Assembly: GCA_050250395.1 (NCBI GenBank)
Contig: JBFWOQ010000014.1
Span: 8,464-72,463 of the forward strand
DNA: 64,000 nucleotides
Origin: JAGPUQ01 sp050250395
Lineage (GTDB): Bacteria > Pseudomonadota > Gammaproteobacteria > Pseudomonadales > Porticoccaceae
Reading direction: 5' to 3'
Part shown: positions 42,353 to 51,004 of the stretch, piece by piece
How the letters are laid out: every line of letters starts with the position of its first letter
Numbering within the stretch: the first letter of the stretch is position 1
Position numbers and translations under genes: made by a program
Notes under the pieces: generated by a model
The model's input: only the letters and a program-made list of their open reading frames with translations
Databases searched by the model: none
Told to the model about the DNA's origin: nothing

Positions 42353-42622
42353 CTAGACCTCTACCGCGCGCTCGACGATTTCCACCAGGCGCCATGCCTT
42401 GGTCCGCGACAGCGGACGCGTTTCCGCGATCGTCACCAAGTCCCCGATGTGACACTGATTGTGCTCATCGTGCGCCTTGATTTTGGTGGAACGGGAAATA
42501 ATCTTGCCATACATGGGATGTCTAACCCGCCGCTCTATCAGCACGGTAACCGTCTTGTCCATCTTGTCGCTGACAACCCGTCCGGCCAGTGTGCGCGCCG
42601 TGCTTTCCACTGTTTCTGTCAT
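42353..42622 (-). CDS. rpsQ: 30S ribosomal protein S17
   Basis: S17 is a primary binder of 16S rRNA with an OB fold. The 89-residue protein has TLAGRVVSDKMDKTVTVLIER, RHPMYGKIISRSTKIKAHDE and IAETRPLSRTKAWRLVEIVE. It ends the S10 operon gene order after rpmC (2-bp gap). Confidence 0.98.
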   Translation of the reverse strand: MTETVESTARTLAGRVVSDKMDKTVTVLIERRVRHPMYGKIISRSTKIKAHDEHNQCHIGDLVTIAETRPLSRTKAWRLVEIVERAVEV

Positions 42623-42623
42623 G

Positions 42624-42815
42624 TCAGCGCCCTGCCATTTCGTTCAACACAGTCTTGATGCGCGCAATATCGCGCCGCGTGACTCGCATCACGTGGTTGG
42701 CATCGAGCTGTCCGGTAGCGCCTTTCATCCTTTGCAAAAACTGCTCATGCCGCTGTTCCAGCAACATTTTTCGCAGCGATTCCACTGACTGTCCCCGCAA
42801 ATCACTCGCTTTCAT
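42624..42815 (-). CDS. rpmC: 50S ribosomal protein L29
   Basis: L29 is a helical hairpin at the tunnel exit, near where signal recognition particle and trigger factor dock. The 63-residue protein has MKASDLRGQSVESLRKMLLE and the second helix HVMRVTRRDIARIKTVLNE. Its ATG shares one base with the rplP stop (TAATG). Confidence 0.97.
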   Translation of the reverse strand: MKASDLRGQSVESLRKMLLEQRHEQFLQRMKGATGQLDANHVMRVTRRDIARIKTVLNEMAGR

Positions 42816-43228
42816 TACATCACCGATCGTTTGACGAAGGCGGTGGCCATAGGCAGCTTGGCGGCGGCGAGCGTAAAAGCTTCCCGCGCAATCTCCTCCG
42901 GAACACCTTCCATCTCATAGAGCATCCGGCCGGGCTGGACCAGTGCTACCCAGTATTCGACATTGCCCTTGCCTTTGCCCATCCGCACTTCCAGCGGCTT
43001 CTGGGTGATGGGCTTGTCCGGGAATACCCGGATCCATATTTTGCCGCCGCGCTTGATTCGCCGCGTGATCACGCGGCGCGCCGCCTCGATCTGCCGCGCC
43101 GTGAGCCGCCCGCGGCCGATGGCCTTGAGTCCGAACTCCCCGAAACTGACCTTGCTGCCGCGTTCAGCCAGGCCGCGATTTCGCCCCTTGTGCTGTTTGC
43201 GGAATTTCGTTCGTTTTGGTTGCAGCAT
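42815..43228 (-). CDS. rplP: 50S ribosomal protein L16
   Basis: L16 helps position tRNA in the A site. The 137-residue protein starts MLQPKRTKFRKQHKGRNRGLA and has GRLTARQIEAARRVITRRIKRGGKIWIRVFPDKP and the segment ARG-containing MGKGKGNVEYWVALVQPGRMLYE. It is 22 bp after rpsC and coupled to rpmC. Confidence 0.98.
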   Translation of the reverse strand: MLQPKRTKFRKQHKGRNRGLAERGSKVSFGEFGLKAIGRGRLTARQIEAARRVITRRIKRGGKIWIRVFPDKPITQKPLEVRMGKGKGNVEYWVALVQPGRMLYEMEGVPEEIAREAFTLAAAKLPMATAFVKRSVM

Positions 43229-43250
43229 GACGCTCGCCCTAATGCCTCAA

Positions 43251-43913
43251 TTACTTTCTGGCAGCCGGCGCTTCCGCTGTCTCGCCGCCCAGAACCTCGC
43301 CTTTGAATATCCAGACCTTGACGCCAATGATCCCGTAGGTCGTGGCCGCCTCTGCCGTGGCGTAATCGATATCGGCCCGCAGCGTATGGAGCGGAACGCG
43401 CCCCTCCCGATACCACTCGGTCCGCGCGATTTCGGCGCCCCCGAGCCTGCCGCCGACCTGTACCTTCACGCCCTGCGCGCCCTGGCGCATCGCGTTCTGG
43501 ACGGCCCGCTTCATCGCGCGCCGGAACATCACCCGCCGCTGAAGCTGTTGCGCCACACTCTGCGCCACCAGCGCGGCATCGAGATCCGGCTTGCGAATCT
43601 CTTCAATATTGATGTGCACTGGCACACCCAGAGCCGCCGCCACCTCGACGCGTAGCCGGTCGACATCTTCGCCTTTCTTCCCGATCACGATCCCCGGACG
43701 CGCCGTATGAATGGTGATGCGCGCCGACGCGGAAGGCCGCTCGATCTCAACGCGACTGACCGACGCGTGGCTGAGCTTGTCCTGGATCAGTTTGCGCACC
43801 TGCAAATCGGCAATCAGCCGCTTCGCATATTCGCGCTTGTCGGCGTACCAGATCGAGGTATGCCGCTTGACAATGCCGAGCCGGTAGCCCGTTGGATGTA
43901 CTTTCTGACCCAT
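43251..43913 (-). CDS. rpsC: 30S ribosomal protein S3
   Basis: S3 lines the mRNA entry channel and has helicase activity with S4 and S5. The 220-residue protein opens MGQKVHPTGYRLGIVKRHTSIW. It has the KH domain with the GxxG loop in IVIGKKGEDVDRL, and the C-terminal domain with AQGVKVQVGGRLGGAEIARTEWYREGRVPLHTLRA. The alanine-rich tail is short. It lies between rplV and rplP. Confidence 0.98.
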   Translation of the reverse strand: MGQKVHPTGYRLGIVKRHTSIWYADKREYAKRLIADLQVRKLIQDKLSHASVSRVEIERPSASARITIHTARPGIVIGKKGEDVDRLRVEVAAALGVPVHINIEEIRKPDLDAALVAQSVAQQLQRRVMFRRAMKRAVQNAMRQGAQGVKVQVGGRLGGAEIARTEWYREGRVPLHTLRADIDYATAEAATTYGIIGVKVWIFKGEVLGGETAEAPAARK

Positions 43914-43933
43914 GACAGTCCCCGTAGTCCCGC

Positions 43934-44266
43934 TTAGGCACCAGCCACTTTTACCGTGATGTGGCAGGTGCGCTTGGAAATTCTGTCCGAACGACCTTTT
44001 GCGCGCGGCATCATCCGCTTCAGCGTCGTCCCCTCGTCGACAAAGATGGTCGACACCTTGAGCTCGTCGACATCGGCACCTTCGTTGTGCTCCGCATTCG
44101 CGATAGCGGACTCGAGCACTTTCTTGATGATCGCCGCGCTCTTCTTGTTACTGAAGCCAAGAATGCCCAGAGCTTCCTCGACACCTTTTCCGCGTACCTG
44201 ATCGGCTACCAGCCGGGCCTTTTGGGCGGAGACCCGCGCGCCCCTCAGTCTAGCTGCCACTTCCAT
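43934..44266 (-). CDS. rplV: 50S ribosomal protein L22
   Basis: L22 lines the exit tunnel with a long hairpin that shapes macrolide sensitivity. From the ATG at 44266 it has 110 residues, the E. coli length, starting MEVAARLRGARVSAQKARLVAD. The hairpin tip region TTLKRMMPRAKGRSDRISKRTCHI looks wild type. A GTG at 44281 is in frame, but the GGGGG site is better placed for 44266. Confidence 0.97.
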   Translation of the reverse strand: MEVAARLRGARVSAQKARLVADQVRGKGVEEALGILGFSNKKSAAIIKKVLESAIANAEHNEGADVDELKVSTIFVDEGTTLKRMMPRAKGRSDRISKRTCHITVKVAGA

Positions 44267-44281
44267 CTCGGATACCCCCAC

Positions 44282-44557
44282 TCAACGTTTCGCCTTTTTA
44301 TCCGCGACGTGGCCGCGAAAGGTACGGGTGAGCGCAAATTCGCCCAATTTGTGCCCCACCATCTCTTCACTGACAAGCACCGGCACATGTTGCCGACCGT
44401 TGTGAATGGCGAGGGTAAGACCAACCATCTGGGGCAGAATCATCGACCGTCTGGACCAGGTCTTGATGGGCCGTCGGTCGTTTTTTTCCGCGGCAACCCG
44501 GACCTTCTCCAGAAGGTGCAGATCGACAAAAGGCCCCTTTTTCAGCGAACGTGGCAC
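44282..44557 (-). CDS. rpsS: 30S ribosomal protein S19
   Basis: S19 is a head protein that contacts S13 and the decoding tRNA. The 91-residue protein starts MPRSLKKGPFVDLHLLEKV and has IKTWSRRSMILPQMVGLTLAIHNGRQHVPV and LGEFALTRTFRGHVADKKAKR. It follows rplB by 32 bp. Confidence 0.98.
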   Translation of the reverse strand: MPRSLKKGPFVDLHLLEKVRVAAEKNDRRPIKTWSRRSMILPQMVGLTLAIHNGRQHVPVLVSEEMVGHKLGEFALTRTFRGHVADKKAKR

Positions 44558-44589
44558 GATGCTGTCCTCAAGTTGCTAATGGTGCCGGC

Positions 44590-45414
44590 CTAGCGGCGAC
44601 GGCGTCTGACAATCAGATCGCCAGTACGTTTGTTTTTGCGCGTCTTGTAACCCTTGGTCGGCACACCCCAGGGCGTTACCGGATGCCGGCCCCCCGAGGT
44701 CTTGCCTTCACCGCCACCATGGGGGTGATCCACCGGGTTCATGGCCACACCGCGCACCGTCGGTCGCACGCCAAGCCAACGTTTGGCGCCGGCCTTGCCG
44801 AGGGAGCGCAGATTGTGATCGCTGTTGGACGCTTCGCCCAATGTCGCCCGGCAATCCGACAGCACCTTGCGCATCTCGCCACTGCGCAGCCGCAAGGTGG
44901 CGTAACGACCCTCACGGGCAACGAGCTGCGCGGATGCGCCTGCGCTGCGGGCCAACTGCGCGCCCTTGCCGGGCTTCATCTCGATACAGTAAACCACGCT
45001 ACCTACCGGGATATTGCGGAGCGGCAAACTGTTGCCAATTTTGACTGGCGCATCTTGGCCAGAGCGTATTTCGTCACCCGCCTGGAGCCCTTTGGGCGCG
45101 ATGATGTAGCGGCGCTCCCCGTCGCGATAGCAGATCAGGGCAATGTGAGCCGTGCGGTTGGGATCGTATTCGATCCGCTCCACCACGCCGACAACGCCAT
45201 CCTTGTCGCGCTTGAAATCGATGATCCGGTAGTGTTGCTTGTGCCCACCGCCCTGATGACGGACCGTGATGCGCCCACTGTTGTTGCGGCCACCGCGGTT
45301 GACCTGTCGCTCGATCAGCGGCCCATGGGGCGCACCCTTGTGCAGGCCCGGCGTGACAACACTGATGACGAATCGGCGCCCAGGGGATGTCGGCTTTCTT
45401 TTTACCACTGCCAT
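44590..45414 (-). CDS. rplB: 50S ribosomal protein L2
   Basis: L2 supports the peptidyl-transferase centre and subunit joining. The 274-residue protein has KRKPTSPGRRFVISVVTP, GRNNSGRITVRHQGGGHK, and the essential NPVDHPHGGGEGKTSGGRHP loop with the conserved His. The basic tail ends RTGDLIVRRRRR. It lies between rplW and rpsS. Confidence 0.98.
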   Translation of the reverse strand: MAVVKRKPTSPGRRFVISVVTPGLHKGAPHGPLIERQVNRGGRNNSGRITVRHQGGGHKQHYRIIDFKRDKDGVVGVVERIEYDPNRTAHIALICYRDGERRYIIAPKGLQAGDEIRSGQDAPVKIGNSLPLRNIPVGSVVYCIEMKPGKGAQLARSAGASAQLVAREGRYATLRLRSGEMRKVLSDCRATLGEASNSDHNLRSLGKAGAKRWLGVRPTVRGVAMNPVDHPHGGGEGKTSGGRHPVTPWGVPTKGYKTRKNKRTGDLIVRRRRR

Positions 45415-45426
45415 GTCTGACCCCCC

Positions 45427-45723
45427 TTACTGGATCGCGGTGAAATCGATGTCATGGCCTGGCGCGAGGCGGACATAGGCTTTTTTCCAGTCCGACCGCT
45501 GCCCAATGCCGTGCCGGGTACGCCGCGTCTTTCCCTTCACGACAAGCACCCTTACATGCTCCACCTGCACTTTGAACAGGGTTTCGACCGCAGTCCGAAC
45601 TTCCGCCTTGCTGGCACCACGCGCGACACGGAACACGATCTGATTTGCCGCCTCGGCCGCATTGGTCGCCTTCTCGGAAACATGCGGGGCCAACAAGACC
45701 TGGTATATCCGCTCTGGATTCAT
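45427..45723 (-). CDS. rplW: 50S ribosomal protein L23
   Basis: L23 is the main docking site for trigger factor and SRP at the tunnel exit. The 98-residue protein has ERIYQVLLAPHVSEKATNAAE, the docking loop, and EVRTAVETLFKVQVEHVRVL. It overlaps rplD by four bases, so translation is coupled. Confidence 0.98.
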   Translation of the reverse strand: MNPERIYQVLLAPHVSEKATNAAEAANQIVFRVARGASKAEVRTAVETLFKVQVEHVRVLVVKGKTRRTRHGIGQRSDWKKAYVRLAPGHDIDFTAIQ

Positions 45724-46334
45724 GCCAGCACCTCTTCGAATTTCTTCACCGCCGGCACGGTCATCAACACATGATCGAAGCCAATGAGGCGAACCGGGTC
45801 AACCGCGCCAACATCGCTTACGTCCACCGTGTGCAGATTACGCGCTGACAGCGACAGGTTTTCGTTGGCGCTCTCCGTGACAATCAACACGTTGGCCAAC
45901 CCGAGCGCCGCAAGCTTCTTGAGCAATTCCTTGGTTTTGGGCTGCTCGATGACAAAATCCTCGACCACCACCAGCCGCTGCTGGCGCGCCAGCTCCGAAA
46001 GGATGGACTGCAGAGCGGCACGGTACATCTTGCGATTGATCTTCTGGCTGTGATCCTGGGGCCGGGCAGCAAAGGTTACGCCACCCGAACGCCACAACGG
46101 GCTACGAATGGTCCCAGCGCGCGCGCGGCCGGTGCCCTTCTGACGCCAAGGCTTCTTGCCACCGCCAGACACATCGGATCGGCTTTTTTGCGCCCGCGCA
46201 CCCTGACGAGCGCCCGCCAGGAATGCGGTAACCGCTTGATGCACGAGATCTTCGTTGAACACCCGGCCGAACGTCGCATCCGACACCGTAACGGTGCCGG
46301 CATTGCCGGCGGGACTCGCGATAGTCAGCTCCAT
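45720..46334 (-). CDS. rplD: 50S ribosomal protein L4
   Basis: L4 has a globular domain and a long loop lining the tunnel; in E. coli it also represses the S10 operon. The 204-residue protein starts MELTIASPAGNAGTVTVSDA, with the loop region GGGKKPWRQKGTGRARAGTIRSP and the C-terminal NVLIVTESANENLSLSARNL. An in-frame upstream extension was rejected. It is 1 bp after rplC. Confidence 0.98.
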   Translation of the reverse strand: MELTIASPAGNAGTVTVSDATFGRVFNEDLVHQAVTAFLAGARQGARAQKSRSDVSGGGKKPWRQKGTGRARAGTIRSPLWRSGGVTFAARPQDHSQKINRKMYRAALQSILSELARQQRLVVVEDFVIEQPKTKELLKKLAALGLANVLIVTESANENLSLSARNLHTVDVSDVGAVDPVRLIGFDHVLMTVPAVKKFEEVLA

Positions 46335-46335
46335 C

Positions 46336-46989
46336 CTACTGGACTCCTCTGGACTTGATCGCTGGGCGCACGACAAGGTCGCCCCCGTTTGCCCCCGGAA
46401 TGGCGCCCTTGACCATCAACAGGCCCTGGGCGACATCGACGCGCACAATTTCAATATTCTGGACAGTGACGCGCTCGGCACCCAGGTGCCCGGCCATTTT
46501 CTTGCCCTTGAACACACGCCCGGGGCTTTGGTTTTGCCCGATGGAGCCAGGCGCGCGGTGGGACAGCGAGTTGCCATGGGTGGCATCCTGCATGCTGAAA
46601 TGCCAGCGCTTGATGACGCCCGCGAAGCCCTTCCCCTTGGAAGTGCCGCTCACATCAACCCGCTGGCCTGCCTGAAACCGGTCGAGCTCGATCACCCGGC
46701 CCGGCTCCAGGCCGTCGAGTTCAGACTCTGACTCCAAGCGAAACTCCCACATCCCTCGCCCGGCTTCGGTGCCAGCCTTTGCGAAATGGCCTGCCTGGGG
46801 CTTAGCAACTCGCGCCGGCTTGCGCGCGCCACAGGTCACCTGTACGGCGCAGTATCCGTCGGATGCGCCAGTCTTGATCTGGGTGATGCGGTTCGGCGCC
46901 ACCTCTATCACCGTGACCGGAATAGAAGCACCGCTTTCCGAAAAGATGCGTGTCATGCCGCACTTACGGCCGACGACTCCAATAGTCAT
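46336..46989 (-). CDS. rplC: 50S ribosomal protein L3
   Basis: L3 is one of the first proteins to bind 23S rRNA and reaches the peptidyl-transferase centre. The 217-residue protein starts MTIGVVGRKCGMTRIFSESG. It has SGTSKGKGFAGVIKRWHFSMQDATHGNSLSHRAPGSIGQNQSPGRVFKGKKMAGHLG, which holds the glutamine that is methylated by PrmB in E. coli. Ten upstream in-frame codons were not included. Confidence 0.98.
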   Translation of the reverse strand: MTIGVVGRKCGMTRIFSESGASIPVTVIEVAPNRITQIKTGASDGYCAVQVTCGARKPARVAKPQAGHFAKAGTEAGRGMWEFRLESESELDGLEPGRVIELDRFQAGQRVDVSGTSKGKGFAGVIKRWHFSMQDATHGNSLSHRAPGSIGQNQSPGRVFKGKKMAGHLGAERVTVQNIEIVRVDVAQGLLMVKGAIPGANGGDLVVRPAIKSRGVQ

Positions 46990-47083
46990 TGTTATAACTC
47001 CAGTGCATGGGGCTATCACCCGCTACGGCCGCCCATCGCAGAGCGTCACACGGTCGGCCGTAGCCGACCAGGCTTCAACGTGT

Positions 47084-47395
47084 TTAGTCCAAACTGATCT
47101 GTACTTCCACTCCTGCCGCCAGATCCAGCTTCATGAGCGCATCGACGGTCTTCTCGCTGGGCTCGACAATGTCAAGCAGGCGCTTGTGAGTGCGAATTTC
47201 ATACTGGTCCCGCGCATCCTTGTTGGCATGCGGGGAGGTCAATATCGTGAACCGTTCGTTGCGCGTCGGCAGCGGAATCGGACCGCGAATCTGCGCGCCT
47301 GTGCGTTTCACGGTTTCGACGATCTCCCGCGTCGAGGCATCGATCAGGCGATGATCGAACGCCTTGAGGCGAATTCGGATACGTTGGCCCTGCAT
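47084..47395 (-). CDS. rpsJ: 30S ribosomal protein S10
   Basis: S10 is a head protein and also binds NusB in antitermination complexes. The 103-residue protein matches E. coli in length: RIRIRLKAFDHRLIDASTREI, RTGAQIRGPIPLPTRNERFTIL, HANKDARDQYEIRTHKRLLDI. It is the first gene of the S10 operon, and a strong promoter lies about 60 bases upstream. Confidence 0.98.
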   Translation of the reverse strand: MQGQRIRIRLKAFDHRLIDASTREIVETVKRTGAQIRGPIPLPTRNERFTILTSPHANKDARDQYEIRTHKRLLDIVEPSEKTVDALMKLDLAAGVEVQISLD

Positions 47396-47457
47396 CGACT
47401 AAAATCTCCGGCTGGGCGCGGGCCGGACATCCCGGAACCCTGCGAAAAAGAGGCGGC

Positions 47458-47486
47458 ATTCTATGTTTGGCGCCTGACCCTGTCAA
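47458..47486 (-). promoter_or_regulatory. Sigma70 promoter of the S10 operon
   Basis: On the minus strand TTGACA (47481-47486), 17 bp, and TAGAAT (47458-47463) form a near-consensus promoter. Transcription would start about 56 bases before the rpsJ ATG, leaving a leader too short for an E. coli-style L4-controlled leader. The first bases of the -35 box are part of the tuf 3' hairpin. Confidence 0.85.
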
Positions 47487-47517
47487 CTAAAACCCGTTCA
47501 TTTACGGGTTTTAGTTG
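47484..47517 (-). terminator. Hairpin after tuf, likely weak terminator
   Basis: A perfect 13-bp stem (CAACTAAAACCCG and its complement, eight-base loop) lies 45-78 bases beyond the tuf stop. On the transcript the T-run is inside the distal arm and is not followed by a separate U-tract, so it probably ends or trims only part of the tuf transcripts. Confidence 0.6.
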
Positions 47518-47561
47518 CAGGTGGCAGCAATTCCGGCCTGCGCCGGGGACCTTTCCCGGAC

Positions 47562-48755
47562 TTACTTGAGGATTTTGGCGACCACGCCCGCACCCACCGT
47601 GCGGCCACCTTCGCGGATGGCAAAGCGCAAGCCCTCTTCCATCGCGATCGGCGCGATCAGCGTCACGCTCATCTGGATGTTGTCCCCCGGCATCACCATC
47701 TCGACGCCTTCCGGCAGCTCACAGGCCCCCGTCACGTCCGTGGTCCGGAAGTAAAACTGCGGTCGGTAGCCCTTGAAGAACGGCGTGTGGCGGCCTCCTT
47801 CGTCTTTCGATAGCACATACACTTCGGCCTCAAACGCGGTGTGCGGCTGGATGCTGCCGGGCTTGGCCAGCACCTGGCCCCGCTCCACGTCGTCGCGCTT
47901 GGTGCCCCGCAGCAGCACGCCGATGTTCTCCCCGGCACGCCCCTCGTCCAGCAGCTTGCGGAACATCTCGACGCCCGTGCACACCGTCTTGGTGGTGTCC
48001 CGGATGCCGATGATTTCCAACTCCTCTCCCACCTTCACAATCCCGCGCTCCACCCGGCCGGTCACCACCGTGCCGCGACCGGAGATCGAGAATACGTCTT
48101 CGATCGGCATCAGGAAGGCGCCGTCGATCGCCCGCTCCGGCTCCGGAATGTAACTGTCCAGGGTCTCCACCAGCTTCTTCACCGCCGTGGTGCCCATCCC
48201 GTTGTCGTCCCGGCCTTCCAGCGCCATCAGCGCCGAGCCGGTGATGATCGGGGTGTCGTCGCCCGGAAAGTCGTATTTGTCCAGCAGCTCGCGCACTTCC
48301 ATTTCGACCAGCTCGAGCAGCTCGGCGTCGTCCACCATGTCGGCTTTGTTCAGAAACACCACGATGTAGGGTACGCCCACCTGACGCGACAGCAGAATGT
48401 GTTCCCGCGTCTGCGGCATCGGGCCATCGGCCGCCGAACACACCAGGATCGCGCCGTCCATCTGCGCCGCCCCGGTGATCATGTTCTTCACATAGTCCGC
48501 GTGACCCGGGCAGTCCACGTGCGCGTAGTGCCGCTCCGCCGACTCGTATTCCACGTGCGCCGTCGCGATCGTGATCCCCCGCTCCCGCTCTTCCGGCGCG
48601 TTGTCAATCCCGTCAAACGGCACCGCCGTCCCACCCCAGATCTCCGCACATACCCGCGTCAACGCCGCCGTCAGCGTCGTCTTGCCATGGTCTACGTGGC
48701 CTATCGTCCCAACGTTTACGTGCGGCTTGCTCCGCTGAAATTTTTCCTTTCCCAC
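47562..48755 (-). CDS. tuf: Elongation factor Tu
   Basis: EF-Tu brings aminoacyl-tRNA to the ribosome as a GTP complex. The 397-residue protein has G1 GHVDHGKTTL, the switch-I RGITIATAHVEYES, G3 DCPGHADYVKNM, G4 NKADMVDD and G5 GSALMAL, then two beta-barrel domains ending AIREGGRTVGAGVVAKIL. It is the last gene of the str operon, 44 bp after fusA. A second tuf copy is often found upstream of tRNA-Trp, which lies just outside the right edge. Confidence 0.98.
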   Translation of the reverse strand: MGKEKFQRSKPHVNVGTIGHVDHGKTTLTAALTRVCAEIWGGTAVPFDGIDNAPEERERGITIATAHVEYESAERHYAHVDCPGHADYVKNMITGAAQMDGAILVCSAADGPMPQTREHILLSRQVGVPYIVVFLNKADMVDDAELLELVEMEVRELLDKYDFPGDDTPIITGSALMALEGRDDNGMGTTAVKKLVETLDSYIPEPERAIDGAFLMPIEDVFSISGRGTVVTGRVERGIVKVGEELEIIGIRDTTKTVCTGVEMFRKLLDEGRAGENIGVLLRGTKRDDVERGQVLAKPGSIQPHTAFEAEVYVLSKDEGGRHTPFFKGYRPQFYFRTTDVTGACELPEGVEMVMPGDNIQMSVTLIAPIAMEEGLRFAIREGGRTVGAGVVAKILK

Positions 48756-48799
48756 GAGTGGCTCCTCTGTGTCTGATGCTTAAATTTACGATCGGTCAG

Positions 48800-50899
48800 T
48801 TATGTCCGCTTGGCAATAACTTCGGCAGCTACGTTGCTGGGTGCTTCGGCGTACTTCAGAAACTCCATGGTAAAAGTCGCACGGCCCTGGGTCGCGGACC
48901 GCAGAGAAGTGGCGTAGCCAAACATTTCGGCGAGCGGCACCTCGCACCGGACCACCTTGCCCGAAACACTCTCTTCCATTCCCTGGATCAATCCGCGTCG
49001 ACGATTGAGATCACCGACCACATCGCCCATGTTTTCCTCGGGCGTGACCACCTCGACGCTCATTATCGGCTCAAGCAGCACGGCGCCTCCCTTCTTGGAC
49101 AATTCCTTGGTGGCCATCGACGCTGCGATCTTGAACGCCATCTCGCTGGAATCGACATCGTGATAAGAGCCGTCGAACAGGGTGGCCTTGAGGCCCAGTA
49201 GCGGGTAACCGGCCAGCACTCCGTTCTGCATCTGCTCGCCGATACCTTTTTCTACCGCCGGAACATACTCCTTGGGAACCACACCGCCGACGATGCCATT
49301 GATGAACTCGAGCCCTTCGGCACCTTCTTCGCGGGGCTCGAAGCGAACCCAGATATGCCCGTATTGACCACGCCCACCACTTTGGCGAATGAACTTGCCT
49401 TCGATTTCGCAGGTATTGCGGATCGCTTCCCGATAGGCGACCTGGGGCTTGCCGATATTGGCCTCAACGCTGAATTCGCGCCGCATGCGGTCGACGATGA
49501 TATCGAGGTGCAACTCGCCCATGCCGGAAATGATGGTCTGCCCGGTTTCTTCGTCGGTCTTGACCCGGAAGGAAGGGTCCTCCTGCGCGAGTTTGCCGAG
49601 CGCCACGCCCATTTTTTCCTGGTCGGCCTTGGATTTTGGCTCTACCGCCACCGAAATCACGGGTTCCGGAAAATCCATCCGCTCCAGGGTAATTTTGTGA
49701 TTGAGATCGCACAGGGTCTCGCCGGTGGAAACATCCTTGAGCCCAATCGCGGCCGCGATGTCACCGGCGCGCACTTCCTTGATCTCCTCGCGCTGGTTGG
49801 CGTGCATTTGCACCATTCGGCCAATGCGCTCCTTCTTGCCGGTGATGGGATTGAAGACCGCATCACCCGAGTTGAGCACGCCGGAGTAAACCCGGATGAA
49901 CGTCAGCGCGCCCACAAAGGGGTCGGTCGCAATCTTGAACGCAAGGGCCGCAAACGGCGCCTCGTCGGAGGCAATCCGCTCTTCGACGGTTTCGTCGTCG
50001 TCCAGCGTGCCTTCGATGGCCTTGACCTCGGTGGGCGAGGGGAGGTATTCGACGACGCCATCGAGAACCGCCTGCACCCCTTTGTTCTTGAAGGCAGACC
50101 CGCAGAAGATCGGCACAATTTCATTGGCCAGCGTGCGCGCGCGAATGCCCTGCTTGATCTCTTGCTCGGTCAACTCCTCGCCTTCCAGGTACTTGTCCAT
50201 GAACGCGTCACTGGCTTCAGCGGCCGCCTCGATAAGCCCGTCGCGCAGCCTCAGGCATTCGTCCATCAGATCGGCAGGGACTTCGGTATACTCAAAGGTC
50301 ATTCCCTGATCGGCTTCGTTCCAGGTGATTGCTTTCATTTTCACCAGATCTACGACGCCGCGAAACAGCTCTTCCGAACCTATGGCCAATTGCAGCGGCA
50401 CCGGGGTAGCTCCCAGTCGTTCCTTGAGCTGCCCTACCACGCGCAAGAAATCCGCGCCGGCGCGATCCATCTTGTTGACGAATACCAGTCGCGGCACCTG
50501 ATACTTGTTGGCCTGGCGCCACACCGTTTCGGTTTGCGGCTGCACGCCCGACGAACCGCAAAGAACAACGACGGCGCCATCGAGAACCCGCAGCGACCGC
50601 TCCACCTCAATCGTGAAGTCCACGTGACCGGGAGTGTCGATAATGTTGATGCGGTGCTCATCGAACTGCTTTTGCATTCCGCGCCAGAAACAGGTGGTAG
50701 CCGCGGACGTGATCGTGATGCCCCGCTCCTGTTCCTGCTCCATCCAGTCCATGGTGGCGGCACCGTCATGCACTTCACCCATCTTGTGTGACAATCCGGT
50801 GTAGAAAAGCACCCGCTCGGTGGTGGTTGTCTTGCCGGCGTCCACGTGAGCAACGATCCCGATGTTGCGGTACCGTGCAATTGGTGTCTTACGTGCCAC
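48800..50899 (-). CDS. fusA: Elongation factor G
   Basis: EF-G drives translocation and, with RRF, ribosome recycling. The protein has 699 residues from a GTG at 50899 (VARKTPIARYRN), set by the family N-terminus and a GGGGA site; a TTG at 50914 was rejected. G motifs are AHVDAGKTTT, DTPGHVDF and NKMDRAGADF. Domain IV shows YREAIRNTCEIEGKFIRQSGGRGQYGHIW. The residues checked by eye show no fusidic-acid-type change. It lies between rpsG and tuf. Confidence 0.98.
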   Translation of the reverse strand: MARKTPIARYRNIGIVAHVDAGKTTTTERVLFYTGLSHKMGEVHDGAATMDWMEQEQERGITITSAATTCFWRGMQKQFDEHRINIIDTPGHVDFTIEVERSLRVLDGAVVVLCGSSGVQPQTETVWRQANKYQVPRLVFVNKMDRAGADFLRVVGQLKERLGATPVPLQLAIGSEELFRGVVDLVKMKAITWNEADQGMTFEYTEVPADLMDECLRLRDGLIEAAAEASDAFMDKYLEGEELTEQEIKQGIRARTLANEIVPIFCGSAFKNKGVQAVLDGVVEYLPSPTEVKAIEGTLDDDETVEERIASDEAPFAALAFKIATDPFVGALTFIRVYSGVLNSGDAVFNPITGKKERIGRMVQMHANQREEIKEVRAGDIAAAIGLKDVSTGETLCDLNHKITLERMDFPEPVISVAVEPKSKADQEKMGVALGKLAQEDPSFRVKTDEETGQTIISGMGELHLDIIVDRMRREFSVEANIGKPQVAYREAIRNTCEIEGKFIRQSGGRGQYGHIWVRFEPREEGAEGLEFINGIVGGVVPKEYVPAVEKGIGEQMQNGVLAGYPLLGLKATLFDGSYHDVDSSEMAFKIAASMATKELSKKGGAVLLEPIMSVEVVTPEENMGDVVGDLNRRRGLIQGMEESVSGKVVRCEVPLAEMFGYATSLRSATQGRATFTMEFLKYAEAPSNVAAEVIAKRT

Positions 50900-51004
50900 T
50901 ATCGCTATCCCCAATGCTGCTATGCATAAACCGAGAAAGGCAGCCCGTTAGCCGCCTTTCGATAAGTGCCTTGCCTCCAACGCGGACTCGCGCCCGCCCG
51001 GAAG

